Source: CAIVVT01 sp963757265 (GTDB lineage Bacteria > Acidobacteriota > Terriglobia > Bryobacterales > Bryobacteraceae). From it: a stretch of DNA of 64,000 nt. Under the pieces are notes generated by a model. The model searched no databases, was not told the DNA's origin, and worked only from the letters and a program-made list of their open reading frames with translations. The stretch is taken from positions 1,116,001 to 1,180,000 of the forward strand of contig CAVWRA010000006.1 of assembly GCA_963757265.1 (NCBI GenBank), read 5' to 3'. How positions within the stretch are numbered: position 1 is the first letter of the stretch; every line of letters starts with the position of its first letter. Below are positions 1 through 7,873 of the stretch, piece by piece. Both the position numbers and the translations under genes were made by a program.

Positions 1-1
1 C

Positions 2-832
2 ATCGTGGGCGGCGATCCACTGGTCCGGTACCGCGAACTGGAGTCGATGATTCCGCAACTGGTGGACCGGGGCATCCATGTGCAGGTGGTGACCAGCGCC
101 TTCCGTCCTCTCGCGGCCAGTTGGACGCGATTGCCTCACGTGAACGTCGTGGTTTCGATCGACGGGCTCCAACCCGAACATGACGTCCGGCGAGCCCCCG
201 CGACGTATGATCGGATCCTCACGAACATTGCGGGTCAAAACGTCACGGTCCATTGTACGATCACTGGTCAGATGATGAAACGGCCGGGCTATTTGCGGGA
301 ATTCCTCGAGTTTTGGACCCCACGAGCGGAGATTCTCAAGGTATGGTTCAGTTTGTTTACGCCGCAAAAAGGAGATCGACTGCCGGAGATGCTGCAACCA
401 GAGGAGCGTGAGCGTGCGATTGCGGATATGTTGGCGCTGCGGAAACAGTTTCCCAAACTGGACATGCCGGAAAGTTTGATTCGGCAGTTTGGCACGCCTC
501 CGCAAAACCCCAAGGAATGCGTCTTCGCACTCACTACTCAGACGCTGTCGGCCGACTTGAAAACTAAGATCGTTCCCTGCCAGTTCGGGGGAAGCCCGGA
601 CTGTGGTTCGTGCGGATGCGTCGCATCCATGGGGCTGGCGGCGGTCGCGGCGCACAAATTGGGCGGTGTGATCCCCGTTGGAGCCATCTTCCAGGCCTCC
701 ATCAAGATCGGGCAGTTTCGGGTGCGGCGCGCTGCGAAACGCCGGCCAGGCGACCTGAAGTTGTTCCCGATCCTGGCGGGCGTGGAAAGTGGCAACCGCC
801 CTGCCGCGGAGGCGCGGACGCGCGCGTCTTGA
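2..832 (+). CDS. Radical SAM protein, C-terminal part (5' end outside window)
   Basis: The reading frame is open from the first bases and begins in GGDPLVRYREL, which matches the GGEPL strand that follows the CxxxCxxC cluster of radical SAM enzymes. The cluster itself therefore lies upstream of the window. The next ~150 residues fit the rest of the SAM barrel (for example VVVSIDG). Near the C terminus, PDCGSCGC gives three closely spaced cysteines, as in auxiliary Fe-S (SPASM or twitch) extensions. Substrate and product cannot be told. GTG at position 5 is only an apparent start. G+C is lower than in the next genes. Confidence 0.75.
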   Translation: MVGGDPLVRYRELESMIPQLVDRGIHVQVVTSAFRPLAASWTRLPHVNVVVSIDGLQPEHDVRRAPATYDRILTNIAGQNVTVHCTITGQMMKRPGYLREFLEFWTPRAEILKVWFSLFTPQKGDRLPEMLQPEERERAIADMLALRKQFPKLDMPESLIRQFGTPPQNPKECVFALTTQTLSADLKTKIVPCQFGGSPDCGSCGCVASMGLAAVAAHKLGGVIPVGAIFQASIKIGQFRVRRAAKRRPGDLKLFPILAGVESGNRPAAEARTRAS

Positions 833-881
833 AGCCCCGAATCGAGCGTGGGCGCGGGGGCAGCGTGGCCGATTTGCCATT

Positions 882-916
882 TTCCACTGCAACTTATTGA
901 TTCTACAGTAGTGGAA
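882..916. repeat. Short inverted repeat between convergent genes
   Basis: TTCCACT at 882-888 is mirrored by AGTGGAA at 910-916, 50 bases after the radical SAM stop and ahead of the convergent glycosyltransferase end. It could fold as a hairpin at the 3' ends of both transcripts. There is no T-run, so calling it a terminator is speculative. Confidence 0.3.
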
Positions 917-978
917 TGGCCAAGCTTTGGCCGATTTCCCGTTTGGAGCGAGCGCCGACGGGCGGCGGTTCAGGTCCC

Positions 979-2442
979 TTACCGGACCCCGGAACCGGCA
1001 GGTTGAATCAGCCGGTACAGGATGACGGTCCGGGTCCGGCCGGCTTCCTGGTAGCGGTCGCGCCAGGCGGCCAGACCGAGGGCCGGATTGAAGGCCGTGA
1101 GACGCGGATTGAGCGGCCCCAGCCCGTCGAAGATCCAGGCCGGCGGCGCCGTCTTGAGCAACGCCTCGCGGTTCAGCCGCGCCAGTTGCGGGAAGGTCGG
1201 CCGGCTGTCGGTCAGGTGGCGGTCGGCCAGGACGCCGTCGAGGGGCTGCGAGTCGAGGTACGGCGTTCCGGGCAGCAATCCGGTCAGGGCGTAGAGTTCC
1301 GGCCGGTAGCCCCACACCAGGGCGGTGTCGGCGGGGCGAATGAAGGGTGCGGCGAGCAGCGCGGCGCGGCGCGCATCCTCGAACAGCGCCAGGTCGCGCG
1401 AGGCGTGCGGGCGATCCTGGAGTGTTTCAGCGGCGAGTTGCGCCGAAGCAGGCATGAAGCGGATGAAAGGAACCAGCAGCAGCGCCACCAGCACGGCGCG
1501 CCAGCGCGGGCGGGCGAGCGCGAAGCCGCGGGCCGCGGGCAGCGCGACGGCGGGCAGAAGTTGGAAGAAGTAGCGCGGGAAGAAGCGCCAGCCCATCCAT
1601 GCGGCGGCGAGCGAGATGACCATCCATCCGACGAATCGCCAGCGGTTGGCGCGCTCGCGCGTGAGGGCGCACACGGCAGCGGCGACAAGCGCGACGTGGA
1701 AGCCGGCCCATCCCAAGCTGCGGCGCAGGCCTTCCAATAGAGGATGGGCGAGCGGCGTATCGCGGGCGTAGGCCGCACCCCAGACCCACACCTGGCGCCA
1801 ATATGCGCCCAGCGCCGATTGCGAGGCCAGCCAGGTTGCTACCAGGGCCACCGGCAGGGCGAAACCGGCGAGTACGCGCGGCGCATCGCGCCAGCGCCAC
1901 AGCAGGCACACGGCCAGGATCAGCAGGGCCTTGCCGTTGAAGCCCAGCGCCAGGCCGCACAATAGCCCGGCGAGCAACGGCTGCCCTGCGGCAATGGCGC
2001 CGACGGAGAGCAGATGCAGGGGGAGCGTCAGCAGGTCGGGCGTGAGGGCGATGGCGGCGGCGGGGAAGTCGAAGGTCAGGAAGAAGGCTGTCAGCAGCGC
2101 CGCCCAGGCGGACACGTTGACGCCGCCTTCCTCACAGGAAGTCCCCTTGTCTTCGCGCGGCCAAAGCTGCGCCGCGGCGCGCCAGGCGGCCCAGGCCGCG
2201 AAGGCCACGAAGAGCGCGCCGATGAGACGCAGGAGAAACCCGCCGCGGGCGTCGATCAGGACGTAGAACAGGGCCGAAAACGGCGGCTTGTCGAACCAGA
2301 TGTCGCGATACAGCGCCTGACCCGACAGCACGGCGCGCGCGCAGATGAGCGGATAGGCTTCTTCAACCCACAGCACGTCGAGGTGGCAGAAGCGGACGGC
2401 GGCGAGCAGCGCGATGGCCAGAATCGGCGCGAGGCGGCGCAT
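979..2442 (-). CDS. Membrane glycosyltransferase, GT39/ArnT-like
   Basis: A 487-residue polytopic protein starting MRRLAPILAIALL. The first transmembrane segment is followed by a periplasmic-type loop, LDVLWVEEAYPL, carrying the acidic pair and tyrosine seen in the first loop of GT-C enzymes (dolichyl-phosphate mannosyltransferase and ArnT families). About ten more hydrophobic segments follow, then a soluble C-terminal region of ~120 residues. Such enzymes move a sugar from a polyprenyl-phosphate donor to lipid, protein or glycan outside the cytoplasmic membrane. Acceptor and sugar are unknown. The longer open frame upstream is the antisense of rluD and is not coding. It is divergent from rluD with ~100 nt between them. 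Confidence 0.7.
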   Translation of the reverse strand: MRRLAPILAIALLAAVRFCHLDVLWVEEAYPLICARAVLSGQALYRDIWFDKPPFSALFYVLIDARGGFLLRLIGALFVAFAAWAAWRAAAQLWPREDKGTSCEEGGVNVSAWAALLTAFFLTFDFPAAAIALTPDLLTLPLHLLSVGAIAAGQPLLAGLLCGLALGFNGKALLILAVCLLWRWRDAPRVLAGFALPVALVATWLASQSALGAYWRQVWVWGAAYARDTPLAHPLLEGLRRSLGWAGFHVALVAAAVCALTRERANRWRFVGWMVISLAAAWMGWRFFPRYFFQLLPAVALPAARGFALARPRWRAVLVALLLVPFIRFMPASAQLAAETLQDRPHASRDLALFEDARRAALLAAPFIRPADTALVWGYRPELYALTGLLPGTPYLDSQPLDGVLADRHLTDSRPTFPQLARLNREALLKTAPPAWIFDGLGPLNPRLTAFNPALGLAAWRDRYQEAGRTRTVILYRLIQPAGSGVR

Positions 2443-2544
2443 GGTACACCGGGACGCGACCGCAGGCCTCCCGCAGCGCACACGAGCGGTCGCGGTCCCG
2501 AAGGAGGATTGTCGCACGCCCGCCGTGTAGGCTGGGAGATAGCC

Positions 2545-3453
2545 ATGGAGCTGGAGCTCGGGGCCGGCAGCGGCGACGCGGGTCTGCGGCTCGATCATTT
2601 CCTGACGGCGCGGCTTCCCGGATACAGCCGGGCGCGGCTGCAGGAGTGGATCGAAGCCGGGCGGGTGAGCGTGAACGGCGCGGCGGCGCGCAAGGCATCG
2701 CTGAAGCTGCGCGGCGGCGAGCGGATCGTGGTCCAGCCGGCCGAGCGGAAGCCGCTGCGGGCGACGCCCGAGGAGATTCCGCTCGACATCCTGTATGAAG
2801 ATGCGGATGTCGTGGCGGTGAACAAGCCCGCCGGACTGGTGGTCCACGCCGGCGCGGGGCGCACATCGGGGACGCTGGTCAACGCGCTGCTGCACCGTTT
2901 CGGCGGGCTTTCCAGCGTCGGGGGCGAAATGCGGCCGGGCATCGTGCACCGGCTGGATAAAGGCACCAGCGGCGTCCTGCTGGTGGCGCGGACCGACGCC
3001 GCGCACCGCCATCTGGCGGCGCAATTCGCGGCCCGCAGCGTGGAGAAGACGTACCTGGCGCTGGTGCAGGGCGCGCTGCGCGGCGAGCAGGGCGCGATCG
3101 ACACGCCCATCACGCGCGACCCGGTGCGGCGGACGCGGATGACGGCGCGGCTGCAGACCGGGCGCAGCGCGCACACCGAGTACCGCGTGATGGAGCGGCT
3201 GCGCGAGTACACGCTCCTCGAGGTGCACATCGGTACCGGCCGCACGCACCAGATCCGCGTCCACCTGGCGAGTATCGGCCATCCCGTGGTTGGGGACACG
3301 CTGTACGGCGCGGCGGCGCAACCGGAGCTGGGGCGGCCATGGCTGCACGCGCGGCGCATCCGCTTCGATGCGCCTTCCGGCGGCGGCCGGATAACGGTAG
3401 AGGCTCCTCTCCCGCCGGAACTTGTGGCCTGGAAAGAGCGTCAACAACGCTGA
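2545..3453 (+). CDS. rluD: RluD-family 23S rRNA pseudouridine synthase
   Basis: 302 residues. An N-terminal S4 RNA-binding domain (RLDHFLTARLPGYSRARLQ) is followed by the RluA/RluD catalytic domain. The active-site aspartate sits in GIVHRLDKGTSGVLL, and the later HIGTGRTHQIRVHLA motif is also present. The family isomerises uridines in 23S rRNA; RluD itself modifies helix 69. The rluD symbol is by family resemblance and RluA/RluC paralogues cannot be excluded. ATG at 2545 was chosen because the S4 domain follows at once; upstream codons are antisense to the neighbour. Confidence 0.85.
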   Translation: MELELGAGSGDAGLRLDHFLTARLPGYSRARLQEWIEAGRVSVNGAAARKASLKLRGGERIVVQPAERKPLRATPEEIPLDILYEDADVVAVNKPAGLVVHAGAGRTSGTLVNALLHRFGGLSSVGGEMRPGIVHRLDKGTSGVLLVARTDAAHRHLAAQFAARSVEKTYLALVQGALRGEQGAIDTPITRDPVRRTRMTARLQTGRSAHTEYRVMERLREYTLLEVHIGTGRTHQIRVHLASIGHPVVGDTLYGAAAQPELGRPWLHARRIRFDAPSGGGRITVEAPLPPELVAWKERQQR

Positions 3454-3642
3454 CGGGGACGGCCGCGTCCGGTGAGGCAGATGGAGGCGAGAGGGGGAAG
3501 TCCACGCGGCGCAAGAGAGATGCGGCGTGAATGGCCAGCCGGCGGGCCCCTCGCGACAGAGCCGCCGGTCCCCACGATTGCCGGAGCGTTGGAAGCGAGA
3601 GGGCTGTTGTTGTGCAGAATGCAGGCTAGAATGAGGTTCAGG

Positions 3643-4668
3643 ATGAGCACCCAGCCTTCGCGCAGAGCGTTCCTGGCCGGCGCCGCCGGCGTCGCCGGCA
3701 TGTCCGGCGCGCTGGGCGCGGCCCGTCAGGCGGCCGGGTCGCCCGCGGCGCAGCAAGCCACGCCGCAGCCGGCCCAGGAGCCGGAGGACCGTTCGCAGAC
3801 CTTCAGCCTGGACGTCACGCGCGTCAACGTGCTATTCACGGTCTCGGACAAGAAGGGCCGCTTCGTCACCAACCTGGTGATGGAGGATTTCGAGGTCCTC
3901 GAGTCCAGGAAGAAGCAGAAGATCATAGAGTTCGCCACCGAGAGCGACCTGCCGTTGCGCATCGCGATTCTGGTGGACACGAGCAACAGCATCCGCGCGC
4001 GCTTCCGGTTCGAGGTCGAAGCGGCGCAGGCGTTCCTGGAGGGCGTCCTGCGCAAGGGGCGGGACAAGGCGCTGGTGTACGGCTTCGACACCGAGGCCGA
4101 GATGGTGCAGGACTTCACCGACGACACGGAGCTGCTGGGCCAGAAGCTGCGCGATCTGCGTCCCGGCGGCGGCACGGCGCTGTTCGACGCGATGGTGGCG
4201 GCGTGCCGCGACAAGCTGATACAGGAACGGCCGTTGCACAAATTCCGCCGGGCCATGGTGATGATCAGCGACGGCGAGGACAACGCCAGCCACTACACGC
4301 GCGACCAGGCGCTGGAGTACGCGCAGAAGACGGACGTGGTGATTTACGCCATCTCGACCACCAACACCGGCAGCATGCATGACCAGGAGGCCGGCATGGG
4401 CGGCGTGCACATGCTGAGCGAGGGCGACAAGGTGCTGAAGTACCTGACGCACGAAACCGGGGGCATGACCTACTTCCCGTTCCGCGCGCAGGACATGGAG
4501 CAGGACTTCGAGAACATCGCCAACGAGCTGCGCAGCCAGTACAGCATACTGTACCGGCCCGAGCCGCTGAAGGCGGACGGCCAGTACCACCCCATCGAGG
4601 TGCGCGTGCACATGCGCAACGACTTGATCATCCGTGCGCGCAGCGGGTATTACGCGCCGAAATCATAG
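3643..4668 (+). CDS. Tat-exported vWA-domain protein (acidobacterial VWFA-related)
   Basis: 341 residues from ATG 3643; an in-frame ATG at 3631 is an alternative. The N terminus PSRRAFLAGAAGVAGMSGAL is a twin-arginine signal, so the protein is probably exported folded. A proline/glutamine-rich linker leads to a beta strand (LDVTRVNVLFTVSDKKG) and a von Willebrand factor A domain with MIDAS residues in DTSNS and SDGED. This strand-plus-vWA layout is the VWFA-related domain common in many copies in Acidobacteriota (TIGR03436-like). It probably binds a protein partner in a metal-dependent way; the partner is unknown. Confidence 0.8.
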   Translation: MSTQPSRRAFLAGAAGVAGMSGALGAARQAAGSPAAQQATPQPAQEPEDRSQTFSLDVTRVNVLFTVSDKKGRFVTNLVMEDFEVLESRKKQKIIEFATESDLPLRIAILVDTSNSIRARFRFEVEAAQAFLEGVLRKGRDKALVYGFDTEAEMVQDFTDDTELLGQKLRDLRPGGGTALFDAMVAACRDKLIQERPLHKFRRAMVMISDGEDNASHYTRDQALEYAQKTDVVIYAISTTNTGSMHDQEAGMGGVHMLSEGDKVLKYLTHETGGMTYFPFRAQDMEQDFENIANELRSQYSILYRPEPLKADGQYHPIEVRVHMRNDLIIRARSGYYAPKS

Positions 4669-4766
4669 TCCCAATCGGCTGGCGCGCGATGGGAACATCG
4701 CCGAATGAAATGGGGCGCGCGCGGCGGTTGCGCCGGACGGCGCGTTCCCAACACGATGGGAGAGAT

Positions 4767-7049
4767 ATGGTGGAGAACCAACTGAGTGGTGGGCAACGAA
4801 TCGCGGCCGTGGCGGTGCTGGCCGCAGGCGCGGGGTGGGGACTGTGGGCGCCCATGCCGAGCCCCAAGCCGGCCTCGGCGCCGGCCACGGAGTTCTCCGC
4901 CGAGCGGGCGCTGAGCCACGTCCGGCGGATCGCCGTGCAGCCGCACCCGGCCGGCTCGGCGGCGGCGGCGGTGGTGCGGGACGGCATCGTGAAGGAGCTG
5001 AACGAGCTGGGGATTGCGGCCGAAATTCAGCACGGCGCGGGGCTGTATGAACGCGGCGCCATGGTATTCGCCGGGCATGCCGACAACGTGGTGGCGAAGA
5101 TCGCGGGCACAACGCCGGGGCCGGCGGTGCTGCTGGCCGGGCATTACGATTCGGTCCGGCTGGGGCCCGGCGCGGCGGACGACGGCCACGCCGTGGGCGT
5201 GCTGCTGGAGACCGCGCGGGCGTTGAAGGCCGGGCCGAAGCTGCGCAACGACATCATCCTGCTGTTCGACGTCGAGGAGACCGGCCTGACCGGCGCGGCG
5301 GCGTTCGTCAATCAGCATCGCTGGCGCAACGACGTCGCGGTGGCGCTGAACTTCGACGCGCGCGGCACGCGCGGGCGCGACTACATGTTCCAGACCAGCG
5401 CGGGCAACGGGGCGCTGATCGGCGAATTCGCCGCGGCGGCGCCGGACCCGGCGGCCAATTCGCTGACCTATGAAGTCTACAAGCGGCTGCCCAACGACAC
5501 CGATTTCAGCGTCTTCAAGGCGCACGGCTACGCGGGCTTCGACTTCGCGTTCATCGGCAACGTGCTGGCCTACCACACGCCGTTCGACGACCTGGCGCAC
5601 CTGGATCCGGCGACGGTGCAGCAGGCCGGCGGCTACGCAGTGGCGCTGGCGCGCCGTTTCGGCAACGCCGACTGGAGCCAACTGCGGCCCCGGGAACCCG
5701 ACGCGGTCTACTTTTCGGCGGGCGGATTGTTCGTCCACTACCCGGGCTACCTGGCGCTGCCGTTCAGCTTCGCGGCGCTGGCGCTGCTATGGCTGGTGCT
5801 GCGGCGGCGCTGGACGCAGGGCGAAGTCACGCTGAGGGGTACCGCGGCCGGGGCGCTCGGGTGCGCGGTGGCGGCGGGCGCGGCGGGCTTCGTGATGCCG
5901 TGGGTTTGGCGGCTGCTGAAGGTCATCCACCCGGGTTACGCAGCGCTGCCGCAGGGCGACGTATACAACCACGAGTGGTACATCGTGACCTACTTCTGCA
6001 TCACGCTGGCGCTGTTTCTGGGCGCGCTGGCGCTGGCGCGGAGATACGGCTCGGAGTCGAGCTTCGCGGCCGGCGGGCTGATGCTGGGCGCGGCAGGGCT
6101 GATTGCCGTTCACGCCGTGGCGCCGGGCGGGACGTACATGTTCGTGTGGCCGCTGATTGGGGGAACGCTGGCGCTGCTCGTGCGGCCCAAACGGCCGGTG
6201 CTGGCCGCGGTGCTGTGCCTGCCGGGCCTCATGTTGATCCTGCCGTTCGCCTACGCCTGCTTCACGGGGCTGATGATGCGCGCGGCGGGACCGGCGAGCG
6301 TGCTGTTCGCGCTGCTGCTGGCGCTGGCGGCGGCGCCCATCGCGGCGCTGGCCGGAGAACGGCCGGCGCGCCGGATCGCGCCCTGCGCGGCGGTGGTAGC
6401 GCTGGCGCTGATCGGCGGCGCGTGGGCCAATCGATTCGACGCGGCGCATCCGCGCGAGGACGATCTGATCTACGTCGCCGACGTGGACGCGGGACAGGCA
6501 TGGTGGGCCAGCCGGACGCATGGCTCGGACGCGTACCTGGATCAGTTCCTGGGCGCTGCGCCGGAGCGCGTCGAGAAGTGGCCCGGCCTGCCCGGAGTGA
6601 CAAAGCGCCAGGCGGCTCCGATGATCGCAGCTACCGCGCCGGAAGTGAAGGTGCTGCAGGATGCGACCGAGCGCGGCAAGCGCGTGATCGGCCTGCGGAT
6701 CGCGTCGCAGCGCGGCGCGCAGGCGTTTCTCATCCAGATGCTGAACGCGCGGGACGTGCTGCGCGGATCTGTGGAGGGCATCGCGTGGACGCAGGAAGGC
6801 GGCGCGACGGCACTGGCCGGCTTCCCGCGCAAGCGCGACATCCTGTACACCTGCCCGGGCGAGGACGGCGCGGAAATGGAGTTCGAGGTGCGGGCCGGCA
6901 GGCCGCTCAAGCTGCGCATCCTGGAGCCGGTGGCGGGGTTGCCGCAAGGCGCGGAGTTCCATTGGCAGCAGCGCGGGCCGGGGCTGCTGGCCGCGCCGGG
7001 GGCTCCTTTCAACGACGATACGGTGGTCGTGAAGAGCTATCAGTTCTGA
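4767..7049 (+). CDS. Membrane M28-family zinc aminopeptidase
   Basis: 760 residues from ATG 4767, which has GGGAGA just upstream. One N-terminal transmembrane segment is followed by an M28 peptidase domain (residues ~60-330). Co-catalytic zinc ligands are visible in AGHYDSV, GAADDGHA and FDVEETGL, plus a histidine in AYHTPFDD. About eight membrane segments follow, then a C-terminal soluble domain of ~150 residues. The layout resembles ER metallopeptidase 1 (Fxna)-like M28 proteins, with the peptidase facing the periplasm. It probably trims amino acids from peptides; substrate unknown. It lies ~100 nt after the vWA gene in the same direction and may be co-transcribed. Confidence 0.82.
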   Translation: MVENQLSGGQRIAAVAVLAAGAGWGLWAPMPSPKPASAPATEFSAERALSHVRRIAVQPHPAGSAAAAVVRDGIVKELNELGIAAEIQHGAGLYERGAMVFAGHADNVVAKIAGTTPGPAVLLAGHYDSVRLGPGAADDGHAVGVLLETARALKAGPKLRNDIILLFDVEETGLTGAAAFVNQHRWRNDVAVALNFDARGTRGRDYMFQTSAGNGALIGEFAAAAPDPAANSLTYEVYKRLPNDTDFSVFKAHGYAGFDFAFIGNVLAYHTPFDDLAHLDPATVQQAGGYAVALARRFGNADWSQLRPREPDAVYFSAGGLFVHYPGYLALPFSFAALALLWLVLRRRWTQGEVTLRGTAAGALGCAVAAGAAGFVMPWVWRLLKVIHPGYAALPQGDVYNHEWYIVTYFCITLALFLGALALARRYGSESSFAAGGLMLGAAGLIAVHAVAPGGTYMFVWPLIGGTLALLVRPKRPVLAAVLCLPGLMLILPFAYACFTGLMMRAAGPASVLFALLLALAAAPIAALAGERPARRIAPCAAVVALALIGGAWANRFDAAHPREDDLIYVADVDAGQAWWASRTHGSDAYLDQFLGAAPERVEKWPGLPGVTKRQAAPMIAATAPEVKVLQDATERGKRVIGLRIASQRGAQAFLIQMLNARDVLRGSVEGIAWTQEGGATALAGFPRKRDILYTCPGEDGAEMEFEVRAGRPLKLRILEPVAGLPQGAEFHWQQRGPGLLAAPGAPFNDDTVVVKSYQF

Positions 7050-7146
7050 GCGTGGGCTGGGCCGGGGGGCCGCTCTCGCCCTGCGCACATGCGCAAGACC
7101 CGTCCCACCACGCTGACCAGTCCCGGACCTACAATGGTCATCTGAG

Positions 7147-7854
7147 ATGAACGAGCGGCTGGAACAGATACGTCGGCTTCTAAATGAGCTGGAGGATCAG
7201 ATCGGCACCGAGACAGGCTCACTTGGGGATCGTGATTTCTCCGCTCTGGAACTCCCGCTAATTATTCAGGAGATCGTTGACGATCTACAGCCGCTCTTGT
7301 CGCCGTACCAAGCCGCATTCTACTGGTATCTCTTCCGGCACTCGTTAGCCGAAAACGGCAACCCGCTCTCGCGATTCAGCACGAGGGGGCTTCAGACGGG
7401 CGTAGTGAAGTCCAATCGTTCCGATACGATTTCGCTCCAGCATGTGCGTGAAACAATGGCTGCCCTGGAGACTTTTGGCGCCATTCGGAGAGAGGGCGAA
7501 CCAAACCGGGACGGCACGCCGTATCGAGTCCTCATCCCAGATGAGATTGAAGCGTGCCGGAAATTCCGTGCTGAGCGGACGGCGACACAACCGAGGCCTG
7601 AAATCAGCGCCGCCGATATCGACTATTACAACGTTCGAGAGAATCGCGTCAAGGTCTTCGAGCGCGATGCCTACAAGTGCCGCTACTGCGATAAGCAGTT
7701 GACCCGATTCACGGCCACGCTGGATCACGTCACACCACCCGGTGATGGCGGCGACAATAGTCTTGGCAACCTTGTCACCGCTTGCCTCGGCTGTAATTCA
7801 CGCAAGAACAAGCGGCCTCTTGGCGATTTCCTCGCCGAGACAGATCGCCCGTAG
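7147..7854 (+). CDS. HNH endonuclease with N-terminal winged-helix-like region
   Basis: 235 residues. The C-terminal third is an HNH domain: CRYC, then LDHVTPPGDGGDNSLGNLV, then CLGCNSRKNKR. This gives the zinc cysteines, the catalytic DH and the N/K elements. The first ~130 residues are helical and look like a replication-initiator or winged-helix region (YQAAFYWYLFRHS). Such stand-alone HNH proteins occur in mobile or defence contexts, but no partner gene is adjacent. G+C and codon use are clearly lower than in both neighbours, which points to recent acquisition. Target unknown. Confidence 0.8.
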   Translation: MNERLEQIRRLLNELEDQIGTETGSLGDRDFSALELPLIIQEIVDDLQPLLSPYQAAFYWYLFRHSLAENGNPLSRFSTRGLQTGVVKSNRSDTISLQHVRETMAALETFGAIRREGEPNRDGTPYRVLIPDEIEACRKFRAERTATQPRPEISAADIDYYNVRENRVKVFERDAYKCRYCDKQLTRFTATLDHVTPPGDGGDNSLGNLVTACLGCNSRKNKRPLGDFLAETDRP

Positions 7855-7873
7855 TCGGGCAGCCTGCGCGTGT

